This document shows, piece by piece, positions 27,196-35,726 of a stretch of DNA of 64,000 nt. The notes beneath the pieces were generated by a model that saw only the letters and a program-made list of their open reading frames with translations, was not told where the DNA came from and made no database searches. The translations under genes and the position numbers were made by a program. The stretch is taken from NCBI RefSeq assembly GCF_900177245.1, contig NZ_FXBM01000001.1, forward strand, positions 620,001-684,000. Reading direction: 5' to 3'. The DNA comes from Rathayibacter oskolensis. Its GTDB lineage: Bacteria; Actinomycetota; Actinomycetes; Actinomycetales; Microbacteriaceae. The stretch's first letter is position 1. Each line of letters begins with the position of its first letter.

Positions 27196-28017
27196 TCACA
27201 GGAGTGGCGGGGTAGCGGGCGCGACAGCCTCCCACGCGACGGTCACCTCGCCGAGCCGCCAGCGCCGGGGCCCGTCGAGGATCGGCCAGTCGGCGCGGAG
27301 CGACCGGATGCTCGCCTGCCAGCGCTGGATCGGGCCGTAGACGGCGAGCGGAGCGTGCACGATCCAGGCGCGCTCGAGCGCCTGGAGGAAGGCGTGCACC
27401 CGCTCGCCAGGGACGTTCCGGTGGATCAGGGCCTTGGGGAGGCGCTCCGCCGCGATCATCGGCGAGGGGACGCCTCCGACCCGGAGCGAGAGAGTCAGCG
27501 ATCGCGGACCGTCCCGGCCGACCTCGACCCAGGTGCAAATGCGCCCGATCTCGTCGCACGTGCCCTCGACGAGCACGCCGTCGGGCGCGAGCCGGTCGGT
27601 CATCACCTGCCAGGCACCGGCGACCGCGCTCTCGTCGTACTGACGGAGGACGTTGAAGGCGCGTACCACCTGCGGCCGGCGGCCCCCGGGCAGCGGGATC
27701 TCGAAGCCGCCGCGGTCGAAGCGCACGCGGGCGTCGCTCGGGAAGGCGGTGCCTCCCTCCCTGACCCGTTCGAGCTCGCTCCTCGCCGTCGCCACGCGCG
27801 CGGGGTCGATCTCGAGACCGACGACCTCGACGCCGGGCGCGACCGTCGCCAGTCGGCGGTGGAGCTCGAGCGTCGTCACCGCGCTGGCGCCGAAGCCGAG
27901 ATCGACGACGAGGGGTTCGGCGGTGCTCCGCAGCACCGGCAGCTCGGCCAGCCAGCGATCCACTCGGCGGAGGCGATTCGTGCCCGTCGTCCCGCGGGTC
28001 ACGGCTCCGATCGGCAT
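27196..28017 (-). CDS. Class I SAM-dependent methyltransferase-like protein
   Basis: 273 residues. The SAM-binding motif I is '[18 protein letters not shown]' and motif II '[20 protein letters not shown]'. The following part, '[25 protein letters not shown]', carries the usual post-II strand, and there is a specific C-terminal half. No substrate is evident. The ATG at 28017 is supported by TACGCT (28030-28025 on the minus strand) 7 nt before it. Divergent from gpmA, with only 48 bp between start codons. Confidence 0.8.
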   Translation of the reverse strand: MPIGAVTRGTTGTNRLRRVDRWLAELPVLRSTAEPLVVDLGFGASAVTTLELHRRLATVAPGVEVVGLEIDPARVATARSELERVREGGTAFPSDARVRFDRGGFEIPLPGGRRPQVVRAFNVLRQYDESAVAGAWQVMTDRLAPDGVLVEGTCDEIGRICTWVEVGRDGPRSLTLSLRVGGVPSPMIAAERLPKALIHRNVPGERVHAFLQALERAWIVHAPLAVYGPIQRWQASIRSLRADWPILDGPRRWRLGEVTVAWEAVAPATPPLL

Positions 28018-28065
28018 GCCGCCCAGCGTATCCGCGGCGACACGGGCCGCCTCTACACTGGGCGC
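28018..28065. promoter_or_regulatory. Back-to-back leaderless promoters
   Basis: The 48-bp gap between divergent start codons carries TACGCT (minus, 28030-28025, 7 nt before the methyltransferase ATG) and TACACT (plus, 28054-28059, 6 nt before the gpmA ATG). Each -35 must lie within or beyond the other promoter, so the two overlap and may compete. Confidence 0.6.
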
Positions 28066-28818
28066 ATGTCCGAGACCTACACCCTCATCCTCGTGCGCCA
28101 CGGCAACAGCGAGTGGAACCAGAAGAACCTGTTCACCGGCTGGGTCGACGTGCGGCTCACCGATCAGGGCGTCGCGGAGGCGACCCGCGCGGGCGAGCTG
28201 CTGACCGAGGCGGGGCTGCACCCCGACATCGTCTACACCTCCCGCCAGACCCGCGCGATCCAGACCGCGAACATCGCCCTCGAGACCGCCGACCGGCTCT
28301 GGATCGACGTCAAGCGCTCCTGGCGGCTCAACGAGCGCCACTACGGCGCGCTGCAGGGCAAGGACAAGGCGCAGACGCTGGCCGAGTACGGGCCGGAGCA
28401 GTTCCAGACCTGGCGCCGCTCCTTCGACGTGCCGCCGCCCCCGCTCGACGACGACGACCAGTACTCGCAGGCCCACGACGAGCGCTACGCCGACCTCGGC
28501 GACGACCTCCCGCGCACCGAGTCGCTCAAGCTGGTCATCGAGCGGATGCTGCCGTACTGGGAGTCGGACATCAAGCCCGACCTCGCCTCGGGCAAGACGG
28601 TGATGATCACCGCGCACGGCAACTCGCTGCGGGCGCTGGTGAAGACCCTCGACGGCATCTCCGACTCCGACATCGCCGAGCTCAACATCCCGACGGGCAT
28701 CCCGCTCGTCTACACGCTCGACGAGAACTTCGAGCCGACCGAGCCGGCCCGCTACCTCGACCCGGAGGCGGCCGCCGCGGGTGCCGCCGCCGTCGCCGCC
28801 CAGGGCGCCAAGAAGTAG
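28066..28818 (+). CDS. gpmA: 2,3-bisphosphoglycerate-dependent phosphoglycerate mutase
   Basis: Interconverts 3- and 2-phosphoglycerate in glycolysis. 250 residues. The phosphohistidine motif '[23 protein letters not shown]' begins at residue 8 (LVRHG, in two parts), with the partner His in '[17 protein letters not shown]' and the dPGM-typical '[12 protein letters not shown]'. The Ala-rich tail ('[16 protein letters not shown]') is an ordinary extension. A leaderless promoter (TACACT) and a following terminator make it monocistronic. Position near senX3-regX3 repeats the mycobacterial order. Confidence 0.96.
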   Translation: MSETYTLILVRHGNSEWNQKNLFTGWVDVRLTDQGVAEATRAGELLTEAGLHPDIVYTSRQTRAIQTANIALETADRLWIDVKRSWRLNERHYGALQGKDKAQTLAEYGPEQFQTWRRSFDVPPPPLDDDDQYSQAHDERYADLGDDLPRTESLKLVIERMLPYWESDIKPDLASGKTVMITAHGNSLRALVKTLDGISDSDIAELNIPTGIPLVYTLDENFEPTEPARYLDPEAAAAGAAAVAAQGAKK

Positions 28819-28833
28819 CCCTCGCCCCGTCGA

Positions 28834-28866
28834 ACGGCCCGCGGAACCCCGGTTCTCGCGGGCCGT
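28834..28866 (+). terminator. Terminator of gpmA
   Basis: A perfect 10-bp stem, ACGGCCCGCG (28834-28843) with CGCGGGCCGT (28857-28866) and a 13-nt loop, 15 bp after the stop. Confidence 0.75.
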
Positions 28867-29035
28867 CCGCGTCTGCGCCCGGCCTCGGAGCACCTCCGGC
28901 TCGTGAAACCACGTTCGGCTCGCAGGATCACACGACGCCCACGAGCCGAGGCAGAACTCTCCGGTCACGCGGCTGACGAGTGCCGTCCGCCGAACGATCT
29001 GTGCCGTACAGCTCTACCGCCTGGCATAGGCGAAG

Positions 29036-29063
29036 CGCCGAATCGCGTGCTAGCGATTCGGCG
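29036..29063. terminator. Hairpin in the gpmA-phoU gap
   Basis: A perfect 11-bp stem, CGCCGAATCGC (29036-29046) with its complement at 29053-29063 and a 6-nt loop. A second hairpin closer to phoU (29117-29147) looks like the primary phoU terminator, so this one may be a back-up. The rest of the 336-bp gap 28819-29154 shows nothing I recognise. Confidence 0.6.
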
Positions 29064-29116
29064 TAGCCGTTCGTGACCCGCTCTGCAGTTCGCGACCCCA
29101 CTGGAGAGCCGACCGC

Positions 29117-29147
29117 GGTCGAGATCGCGCTTCGCGCGATCTCGACC
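29117..29147 (-). terminator. Terminator of phoU
   Basis: A perfect 13-bp stem, GGTCGAGATCGCG (29117-29129) with its complement at 29135-29147 and loop CTTCG. It begins 7 bp after the phoU stop on the minus strand. Confidence 0.8.
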
Positions 29148-29154
29148 GATGGAT

Positions 29155-29796
29155 TCAGGCGTAATCGCCCGAGATCAGGTACTGCACCTTCTTGGCGATC
29201 GACACCGCGTGGTCGGCGAAGCGCTCGTGGTAGCGGCTGGCGAGGGTGGCGTCGACGGTGTCGGCGGCCTGTCCCTTCCACGCCTCGCTGAGGACCTTGT
29301 CGAAGACGCTCACGTGCAGCTCGTCGATCTTGTCGTCCTCGTCGCGGATCTCCTCGGCGATGCGGCCGTCCTGCGAGCGGAGGAGCTCGGTCAGCTTGTG
29401 CGCGACGACGACGTCGAGGCGGCCCATCTCGACGAAGGTCGGACGCAGGCTCTTCGGGACGACCTTGTCGGGGAAGCGGTAGCGCGAGAGCTGAGCGATG
29501 TGCTCGGCGATGTCGCCCATCCGCTCGAGGGAGGCGCTGATGCGGAGCGCCGAGACGACGGTGCGGAGGTCGCGGGCGACAGGGCCCTGACGGGCGAGGA
29601 TGTCGATCGCCAGCTCGTCGAGGCTGATGGCGAGCTCGTCGATGCGGGGGTCGTTCGCGATCACCTCTTCGGCGAGTGCGACGTCGGAGTGGTTGAACGC
29701 CTGGGTCGCCTTCTCGATCGCGATCTCGACGAGTCCGGAGATCTCGACGAGACGGTCCTGGACTTCGGCGAGCTCCTGCTGGAATACTTCGCGCAT
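29155..29796 (-). CDS. phoU: Phosphate-signalling complex protein PhoU
   Basis: 213 residues, all-helical, made of two PhoU repeats: 'VFQQELAEVQDRLVEISGLVEIAIEKATQAF' (in parts) with 'LRTVVSALRISASLERMGDIAEHI', and 'FVEMGRLDVVVAHKLTELLRSQD' with 'RYHERFADHAVSIAKKVQYLI'. PhoU links PstSCAB to the sensor kinase and represses the Pho response when phosphate is ample. Divergent from senX3. PHO-box-like repeats lie in its upstream region. ATG 29796 gives the standard length. Confidence 0.95.
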   Translation of the reverse strand: MREVFQQELAEVQDRLVEISGLVEIAIEKATQAFNHSDVALAEEVIANDPRIDELAISLDELAIDILARQGPVARDLRTVVSALRISASLERMGDIAEHIAQLSRYRFPDKVVPKSLRPTFVEMGRLDVVVAHKLTELLRSQDGRIAEEIRDEDDKIDELHVSVFDKVLSEAWKGQAADTVDATLASRYHERFADHAVSIAKKVQYLISGDYA

Positions 29797-29910
29797 CTTC
29801 TGATCGTCCCTCTCTGCGGCACGCACGGAGGACGGTGCCGTTCGGCGTCGCGCATCGCGCGCGACCCTGGGCCTGCACCGAGACGGCGCAAGCGCAGCAA
29901 TGATGACCAC

Positions 29911-29943
29911 GGCAGGTTAACGGACGGTGCCGGGGGTTTGAAC
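29911..29943 (-). promoter_or_regulatory. Candidate PHO box upstream of phoU
   Basis: On the minus strand three consecutive 11-nt units read GTTCAAACCCC (29943-29933), CGGCACCGTCC (29932-29922) and GTTAACCTGCC (29921-29911). The first and third fit the GTTCA/GTTAA core, the middle is degenerate. The match is weaker than at pstS. It could serve phoU, senX3-regX3, or both. Confidence 0.45.
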
Positions 29944-30013
29944 AGTACTCGACCCCCAGCCGGGCGGTCGGCGTCCGGTAGGGGGACGGCCGGTGGATGG
30001 TTAGCCTGGGACC

Positions 30014-31183
30014 GTGGATACGGGCTTGTTCGTAGTTCTGGCGCTCGTGCTCGGGTTGGCCATCGGCGTCGTGATGACGACCGTCGTCACCCTCGCCGCA
30101 CGTCAGGGTCGGATCGCCGCGGAGGTCGTCACCGTCGGTCTGCCCGAGGGGATCGACGCGATCATCGACGCCGTCGGTGCGCCGGCGTTCGTGACGGACC
30201 CCTCCCACAACGTCCTCAAGGCGTCGACCAGGGCGATCTCGCTCGGACTCGTCTCGCAGGACACCCTCCTCCACCCCGACCTCGTGGCTATCGTCGACCG
30301 CGTGCGCCGCTTCGGCGACGACATCGAGCAGGATCTCGAGCTCCCGACGAGCCCCCTGTCGGACGCGGCCGTCACCCTCGTGGTGCACGCGACGAGGCTC
30401 GGCTCCCGCTTCGTCCTCGTCCTCGCGGAGGACCACACCGAAGCGCGTCGGCTCGAGGCCGTGCGGCGCGACTTCGTGGCTAACATCTCGCACGAGCTGA
30501 AGACCCCGATCGGCGCCGTCGGGCTCCTCGCCGAGGCCCTCGACTCGGCGGCCGACGACCCGGTGCAGGTGCGCCGCTTCGCCCACCGCCTCACCCAGGA
30601 GTCGCACCGCCTCGCCAAGATCACCCGCGAGATCATCGAGCTCTCCCGCCTCCAATCGACCGACGTCGCCGCAACCGCCGAGGTGATCCGCGTGGACGAC
30701 ATCGTCCGCGCGGCGCTCGAGACGACCCACGTGATGGCGGAGTCGCACGACGTGACCCTGGTCAAGGGCGGGATGAAGAAGGCGTACGTCGCCGGCCAGG
30801 AGAAGATGCTGGTCTCGGCCCTGCACAACCTGCTCTCCAACGCCATCCAGTACTCGCCGCCCGGATCCCGCGTCGGAGTCGGAGTGCGCGCGACAGGCGG
30901 CGTCGTCGAGATCGCGGTCACCGACCAGGGCGTCGGCATCCCCGAGGAGGACCTCGACCGAGTGTTCGAGCGCTTCTACCGCGTGGACCAGGCCCGCTCC
31001 CGCCACACCGGAGGAACCGGCCTCGGCCTGAGCATCGTCAAGCACGCGGTGCAGAACCACGGAGGCGACGTCCGCGTCTGGTCCAAACCGGGACGCGGCT
31101 CCACCTTCACCATCCGACTCCCCGAAGTAGACCCGGCCAGGACGCCCTTCGCGTCGACGGCCCCGATAGGAGACACCGCGTGA
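30014..31183 (+). CDS. senX3: Phosphate-sensing histidine kinase SenX3
   Basis: 389 residues: one N-terminal membrane span (5-28), a PAS-like domain (about 45-140), a HisKA domain with the phosphorylated His160 in 'FVANISHELKTP', and an HATPase domain ('NLLSNAIQYSPPG', 'VTDQGVGIPEEDLDRVFERFYRVD' in parts, 'GGTGLGLSIVKH'). The start is GTG 30014. TAGCCT (30002-30007) lies 6 nt before it, so the transcript is probably leaderless. It overlaps regX3 by 4 nt (GTGA). Confidence 0.95.
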   Translation: MDTGLFVVLALVLGLAIGVVMTTVVTLAARQGRIAAEVVTVGLPEGIDAIIDAVGAPAFVTDPSHNVLKASTRAISLGLVSQDTLLHPDLVAIVDRVRRFGDDIEQDLELPTSPLSDAAVTLVVHATRLGSRFVLVLAEDHTEARRLEAVRRDFVANISHELKTPIGAVGLLAEALDSAADDPVQVRRFAHRLTQESHRLAKITREIIELSRLQSTDVAATAEVIRVDDIVRAALETTHVMAESHDVTLVKGGMKKAYVAGQEKMLVSALHNLLSNAIQYSPPGSRVGVGVRATGGVVEIAVTDQGVGIPEEDLDRVFERFYRVDQARSRHTGGTGLGLSIVKHAVQNHGGDVRVWSKPGRGSTFTIRLPEVDPARTPFASTAPIGDTA

Positions 31184-31857
31184 CCAGCATCCTTCTCGTC
31201 GAGGACGAGAGCGCACTCAGCGAGCCCCTGAGCTACCTGCTCGAGCGGGAGGGCTACGACGTCACGGTCGCCGAGGACGGCACCCGCGCGGTCGCCGCGT
31301 TCGACGAGGGCGACTACGACCTGATCCTGCTCGACCTGATGCTCCCGGGAATGCCCGGAACCGAGGTGTGCCGCGAGATCCGCACCCGATCCTCCATCCC
31401 GATCATCATGGTGACCGCCAAGGACTCCGAAGTGGACATCGTCGTCGGGCTCGAACTCGGCGCCGACGACTACGTCACCAAGCCCTACTCGACCCGCGAA
31501 CTCCTCGCCCGCATCCGTGCCGTCCTCCGCCGCCGTACCGAGGACCCGGGGGAGGAGCGGATCGTCATCGCCGGCCCCGTCCGCATGGACATCGAACGCC
31601 ACACGGTCGAGGTCGACGGCGTCGAGACCCCGATGCCGCTCAAGGAGTTCGAACTCCTCGAGATGCTCCTGCGCAACGCCGGACGCGTCCTCACCCGCGG
31701 CCAGCTCATCGACCGCGTCTGGGGCAGCGACTACTTCGGCGACACCAAGACCCTCGACGTCCACGTGAAGCGCATCCGCTCGAAGATCGAGAAGACACCG
31801 AAGGAGCCGACGCTCTTGGTTACTGTCCGCGGCCTCGGCTACCGCTTCGACAGTTGA
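31180..31857 (+). CDS. regX3: Phosphate response regulator RegX3
   Basis: 225 residues. Receiver domain with acidic pocket Glu8/Asp9, phospho-acceptor Asp52 ('LILLDLMLPGMPG') and Lys in 'DDYVTKPYS'; then an OmpR/PhoB winged helix ('PLKEFELLEMLLRNAGRVLTRGQLIDRVWGSDYFGDTKTLDVHVKRIRSKI', in parts). It should bind the PHO boxes found here upstream of pstS and possibly phoU. The GTG start is coupled to senX3. A 102-bp structured repeat begins at the base after its stop. Confidence 0.95.
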   Translation: MTSILLVEDESALSEPLSYLLEREGYDVTVAEDGTRAVAAFDEGDYDLILLDLMLPGMPGTEVCREIRTRSSIPIIMVTAKDSEVDIVVGLELGADDYVTKPYSTRELLARIRAVLRRRTEDPGEERIVIAGPVRMDIERHTVEVDGVETPMPLKEFELLEMLLRNAGRVLTRGQLIDRVWGSDYFGDTKTLDVHVKRIRSKIEKTPKEPTLLVTVRGLGYRFDS

Positions 31858-31959
31858 TCGCGGGCCCTGGCGGGGGCATCTGCGGCGTTGTCGTCGGTTG
31901 CCATAGCTCCGCTATGGCGCCCTCCTCCGCCTTGCAGCTACCCCCGCCAGGACCCGCGA
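31858..31959 (+). repeat. Structured intergenic element, copy 1 (after regX3)
   Basis: The outer stem TCGCGGG-c-CCTGGCGGGGG (31858-31876) pairs with CCCCCGCCAGG-a-CCCGCGA (31941-31959): 18 bp with one mismatch. A short stem CTGC/GCAG follows. The conserved core has GGCGTTGTCGTCGG, an inner hairpin GCCATAGC-TCC-GCTATGGC and CCTCCTCCGCCTTGC. The element starts immediately after the regX3 stop in a convergent gap. Copies 2 and 3 are at 36736 and 54201. Confidence 0.8.
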
Positions 31960-31983
31960 TCCGCCGGGTGGGGGGTGGTGGGG

Positions 31984-32114
31984 CCGTCGCTGCGCGACGA
32001 GCTACGCCAGCCGTCGCTGTGCGACGAGCTGCTTTCGGGCCGTCGCTGTGCGACGAGCCACCCCCGGGCCGTCGCTGCGCGACGAGCTACGCCAGCCGTC
32101 GCTGCGCGACGAGC
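31984..32114. repeat. Array of five palindromic 19-bp repeats
   Basis: The 19-mer CCGTCGCTGYGCGACGAGC occurs at 31984, 32011, 32040, 32069 and 32096, separated by 8-10 bp. Each contains the self-complementary CGTCGC-TGY-GCGACG. Two separators are the same (TACGCCAG). It lies between element copy 1 and a REP-like palindrome in the 421-bp gap between regX3 and the LpqE-like gene. The separators are far too short for a CRISPR array. Confidence 0.8.
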
Positions 32115-32158
32115 TGCTCCGGTGGGCGGTGGCTTGACGAGGTGGGGCGCAGCCTGGT

Positions 32159-32193
32159 GGTCGAGTAGCCGCGGGACGCGGCGTGTCGAGACC
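32159..32193. repeat. REP-like palindrome, GGTCGAGTAGCC family
   Basis: 35-bp palindrome starting GGTCGAGTAGCCGCG and ending GCGTGTCGAGACC, closely similar to the copy at 7899-7932. Confidence 0.7.
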
Positions 32194-32236
32194 GACCTCC
32201 CTAGGGGCGGGAGGGGGGCTCCTCCCCGAACGACGG

Positions 32237-32266
32237 AGGGCCGCCCACTCGCGTGGACGGCCCTCG
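32237..32266 (-). terminator. Terminator of the LpqE-like gene
   Basis: GAGGGCCG (32237-32244) pairs with CGGCCCTC (32259-32266), continued by CCAC/GTGG with one unpaired base on each side and a 4-nt loop. It lies 12 bp after the stop on the minus strand. Confidence 0.75.
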
Positions 32267-32278
32267 GACGCGTGGGGG

Positions 32279-32848
32279 CTACTCGCCCGAGGGCTCGATG
32301 GAGTTGCCGGGCTCGGTCGTGGGGGTCGGCAGGGCGGTGTTCGCGGGGTCGGGAGTGGCCGTCTGAGTGGGGGTGGCCGACGGGGCGGGAGTGAGGGTCG
32401 AGTAGGCCTCGAGGGCCGACGTCAGGATCGGCACCAGCAGCTCCTTGCCCTGCTCGGAGCCGTACTGGAAGTAGACGGGGAGGAGGCTGCCCGGCACGGT
32501 GTCGAGATCGGCCATGGTGACCGACTCGTCCTTCTGCGGGCCGATCTCGGTGCTGCCGGGAACGATCGTCGCCTCCGCGTCGGTGCGGCCGGTGCTCGAG
32601 TCGTACTGCACTTCGAGGGTCTGCGTCTCGTCGCCGGAGTTGACGACGGTCACGACGAGAGTCCCCTCCTCACCGTCGTTCGAGACGATGAACGCGTTGC
32701 GGATCGCCAGCTCGCCGATGGTCGCGCCGACGCCGTCGCTGGGGTCGTAGATCTTGCGCGTCGCCTGCGGGGCGACGAGGTTGCAGCCGGCGGTAGCGAG
32801 AGCGACGCCGACCGCGAGAACGACGGATGCAGCGATTCGCGCCTTCAC
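32279..32848 (-). CDS. LpqE-like lipoprotein
   Basis: 189 residues. A lipoprotein signal peptide has core 'VVLAVGVALATAGC' with the lipidated Cys at about residue 22. The mature domain is beta-rich ('IGELAIRNAFIVSNDGEEGTLVVTVVNSGD', in parts), resembling the LpqE/copper-chaperone-like immunoglobulin fold. The C-terminal 40 residues are a Thr/Pro/Ala-rich disordered tail ('TPAPSATPTQTATPDP'). In Mycobacterium lpqE lies beside carD and ispD; here ispDF follows divergently but carD is absent. Function not established. Confidence 0.7.
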   Translation of the reverse strand: MKARIAASVVLAVGVALATAGCNLVAPQATRKIYDPSDGVGATIGELAIRNAFIVSNDGEEGTLVVTVVNSGDETQTLEVQYDSSTGRTDAEATIVPGSTEIGPQKDESVTMADLDTVPGSLLPVYFQYGSEQGKELLVPILTSALEAYSTLTPAPSATPTQTATPDPANTALPTPTTEPGNSIEPSGE

Positions 32849-33011
32849 AGATACCTCCAGGTCATCGGCCCTGCTCGCCCCGGACAGGGCGGATCCACGG
32901 TGCTGGAGCCGGACACCAGATTAGCGTAGCGAGGTCGTGGGCGACGCCCGTCCGAGGGTGCCCCGCGCGAGGGCGCGTGCTACTCTGACCGCCGCTGAGA
33001 GGACGTCACGC

Positions 33012-34220
33012 ATGCAGGTCGAGTCCGGCGGGACGCCGGGAACGCCGAGCGCCGCCGTCGTCATCGTGGCCGCCGGCAGCGGCACCCGCCTCGGCCGGGA
33101 GCGGCCGAAGGCCTACGTCGACTGCGCCGGCGTCACCATCCTCGAGCGCAGCCTGCGCACGGTGCTGACGCTGCCGGAGCCCGTGCAGATCGTCGTCGTC
33201 GCACCGCTCGACCTGGTCGACGAGACGATCCGGCTGTGCGAGTCCGCCGCTGGCCGCGCCGCGTCGTCGGTCGCCGTCACGGCCGGAGGCCCGACCAGGC
33301 AGGAGTCGGTCGCGCAGGGGCTCGCGCTGCTCCTCCCGTCGGTCGAGACCGTTCTCGTGCACGACGCCGCCCGCGCGCTCACCCCGGTCGGCCAGTTCGA
33401 GCGGGTCGTCGCCGCGGTCCGCTCGACCGGAGGAGGGGTCATCCCCGGCCTGCCCGTCACCGACACCATCAAGCGCGTCGCTGCCGACGGGGCGATCCTC
33501 GACACGGTCGACCGCTCCGAGCTCGCCGCCGTGCAGACCCCGCAGGGGTTCCCGCGGCACCTGCTCGACGAGGCCTACGCCGCGGCGCAGGAGGAGTACA
33601 CCGACGACGCCGCGCTGCTCGCCTCCCACGGGCACCGATCGGTCGTCGTGGCCGGCGACGCGCTCGCCTTCAAGATCACCACTCCCTGGGATCTCGCCCG
33701 CGCCGAGCAGCTGCTCGCGCCCGTCGTCCCGTCGGCACCGCCGAGGGTCGGCGTCGGGACCGACGTGCACGCCTTCGACGACGAGTCGCCGCTCTGGCTC
33801 GCCGGGCTGCACTGGCCGGGAGAGCGCGGGCTGTCGGGTCACAGCGATGGCGACCCGGTCGCCCACGCGATCTGCGACGCCCTGCTCGCCGCCGCGGGGC
33901 TCGGCGACATCGGCTCCCGATTCGGGACGGCCGACCCCCGCTTCCGTGACGCTCACGGTGAGGTGTTCCTCGCAGCGACACGGGAGCTCGTCGAGGCCGC
34001 CGGCTTCACGATCGGCAACGTGTCGGTGCAGCTGATCGGCAACCGACCGAAGTTCTCGCCCCGACGCAGCGAGGCGCAGCAGCTGCTCTCCGAGCTGCTC
34101 GGCGCGCCGGTCAGCGTCGCCGCGACGACCTCCGACTCCCTCGGTTTCACCGGGCGGGGAGAGGGAGTCACGGCGATCGCCACGGCGCTCGTCCTCCCCA
34201 CACCCGCGACTCGCGCCTGA
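33012..34220 (+). CDS. ispDF: Bifunctional MEP-pathway enzyme IspDF
   Basis: 402 residues joining two enzymes of isoprenoid synthesis. Residues 10-235 are IspD, the CDP-ME cytidylyltransferase ('[20 protein letters not shown]', '[10 protein letters not shown]', 'VQTPQGF'). Residues about 243-402 are IspF, the 2-C-methyl-erythritol-2,4-cyclodiphosphate synthase ('GVGTDVHAF' with metal ligands, '[18 protein letters not shown]', '[13 protein letters not shown]'). In most actinobacteria these are separate genes; the fusion skips the IspE step in between. The ATG is at 33012 and there is a -10-like TACTCT near 32980, giving a short leader. Confidence 0.94.
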   Translation: MQVESGGTPGTPSAAVVIVAAGSGTRLGRERPKAYVDCAGVTILERSLRTVLTLPEPVQIVVVAPLDLVDETIRLCESAAGRAASSVAVTAGGPTRQESVAQGLALLLPSVETVLVHDAARALTPVGQFERVVAAVRSTGGGVIPGLPVTDTIKRVAADGAILDTVDRSELAAVQTPQGFPRHLLDEAYAAAQEEYTDDAALLASHGHRSVVVAGDALAFKITTPWDLARAEQLLAPVVPSAPPRVGVGTDVHAFDDESPLWLAGLHWPGERGLSGHSDGDPVAHAICDALLAAAGLGDIGSRFGTADPRFRDAHGEVFLAATRELVEAAGFTIGNVSVQLIGNRPKFSPRRSEAQQLLSELLGAPVSVAATTSDSLGFTGRGEGVTAIATALVLPTPATRA

Positions 34221-34277
34221 TCCACCGGTCGGCACTCCCGCCGGGCTGCGAGCGGCGCGCCCGGTAAACTCCCCACC

Positions 34278-35726
34278 GTGACTCTGCGACTGCATGACTC
34301 GAAGGCCCAGGCCCTCGTCGATTTCGTCCCCCTCCGCGAGAACGAGGTCGGGATGTACGTCTGCGGACCCACGGTGCAGTCCTCGCCGCACATCGGGCAC
34401 CTCCGATCGGCGCTCGTCTACGACCAGCTGCGCCGCTGGCTGCGCTACCGCGGCTTTGCGGTCACCCTCGTGCGCAACGTCACCGACATCGACGACAAGA
34501 TCCTCGCGATCGCCGAGGAGGCGCGCCTCGCGTCGGCCGACGGCGTCGCCGCGGAGCAGTGGTGGGCCCTGGCCTACCGCGTCGAGCTCGAGTTCACGGC
34601 GGCGTACACGGCGCTCGGCATCCTCCCGCCGACCTACGAGCCGCGGGCGACGGCCAGCATCGCCGAGATGATCGCCCTCGTGCAGCGTCTCGTCGAGCTC
34701 GGGCACGCCTACCCCGCCCCCGACGACTCCGGCGACGTCTACTTCGACACGCGCTCGTGGCCCGACTACGGCTCGCTCACCCACCAGCGCCTCGAGAGCA
34801 TGGAGGCGGCGACCGACGCCGACCCGCGAGGCAAGCGCGACCCGCACGACTTCGCCCTGTGGAAGGGCATGAAGCCCGGCGAACCCGACTCGGCCTCGTG
34901 GGCCTCGCCGTGGGGTCGCGGGCGCCCGGGCTGGCACATCGAGTGCTCGGCGATGTCGACCAAGTACCTCGGCACGCAGTTCGACATCCACGGAGGCGGC
35001 CTCGACCTGCGCTTCCCGCACCACGAGAACGAGCTCGCGCAGTCGACCGCGGCCGGACACGCCTTCGCGAGCTACTGGCTCCACAACGGACTCGTCTCGG
35101 TGACCGGGCAGAAGATGAGCAAGTCGCTCGGCAACTCGGTGTTCGCCGCCGAGCTCCTCGACCAGGCCCGACCCCTCGTCGTGCGCTACTACCTCGGCTC
35201 GGCCCACTACCGTTCCACGCTCGAGTTCCACGACGGTGCGCTCGAGGAGGCCGAGGCCGCGCTGGAGCGGATCGAGGGCTTCCTCGACCGCTCGCGCCGG
35301 CGTCTCGAGGGCACCCGCTTCGCCTCCCTGGGCTCGCCCCTCGTGCCGGACGAGTTCGCCGAGGCGATGGACGACGACCTCTCCGTCCCGCAGGCCATCG
35401 GAGTCCTGCACGAGACGGTGCGAGCGGGCAACGCCGCCCTCGACGCCGAGGATCTGGGCACGGTGTCCGCGCTCCGCACGCAGGTGCTGGCGATGGCCGC
35501 CGTGCTCGGCATCGACCCCGAAGCGCCCGAGTGGGCGCGCTCGGACGACGAACCCTCCTACCGGGCGCTCAGCGTCCTGGTCGACCGCCTGGTCGCCGAG
35601 CGCCAGACCGCGCGCGAGCAGCGCGACTGGGCTGCAGCCGACCGCATCCGAACCGATCTCGCCGCGGCGGGAATCACGATCGAAGACACCCAGACGGGTG
35701 CGCATTGGAGTCTCGATGGCGAATAA
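34278..35726 (+). CDS. cysS: Cysteinyl-tRNA synthetase
   Basis: 482 residues, class I synthetase. HIGH is at residues 38-41, KMSKS at 279-283, zinc ligand Cys29 in 'YVCGPTVQ', and the zinc-site motif '[14 protein letters not shown]' is present. The C-terminal helical domain is normal. The start is GTG 34278, preceded by TAAACT (34265-34270) with a 7-nt gap, hence leaderless. Its end overlaps rlmB by 11 nt. The ispDF-cysS-rlmB order is conserved in actinobacteria. Confidence 0.96.
   Translation: MTLRLHDSKAQALVDFVPLRENEVGMYVCGPTVQSSPHIGHLRSALVYDQLRRWLRYRGFAVTLVRNVTDIDDKILAIAEEARLASADGVAAEQWWALAYRVELEFTAAYTALGILPPTYEPRATASIAEMIALVQRLVELGHAYPAPDDSGDVYFDTRSWPDYGSLTHQRLESMEAATDADPRGKRDPHDFALWKGMKPGEPDSASWASPWGRGRPGWHIECSAMSTKYLGTQFDIHGGGLDLRFPHHENELAQSTAAGHAFASYWLHNGLVSVTGQKMSKSLGNSVFAAELLDQARPLVVRYYLGSAHYRSTLEFHDGALEEAEAALERIEGFLDRSRRRLEGTRFASLGSPLVPDEFAEAMDDDLSVPQAIGVLHETVRAGNAALDAEDLGTVSALRTQVLAMAAVLGIDPEAPEWARSDDEPSYRALSVLVDRLVAERQTAREQRDWAAADRIRTDLAAAGITIEDTQTGAHWSLDGE

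Noticed and set aside
31984-32114. CRISPR array
   Set aside because: Separators are 8-10 bp and partly identical, repeats are short and palindromic, and there are no cas genes nearby.
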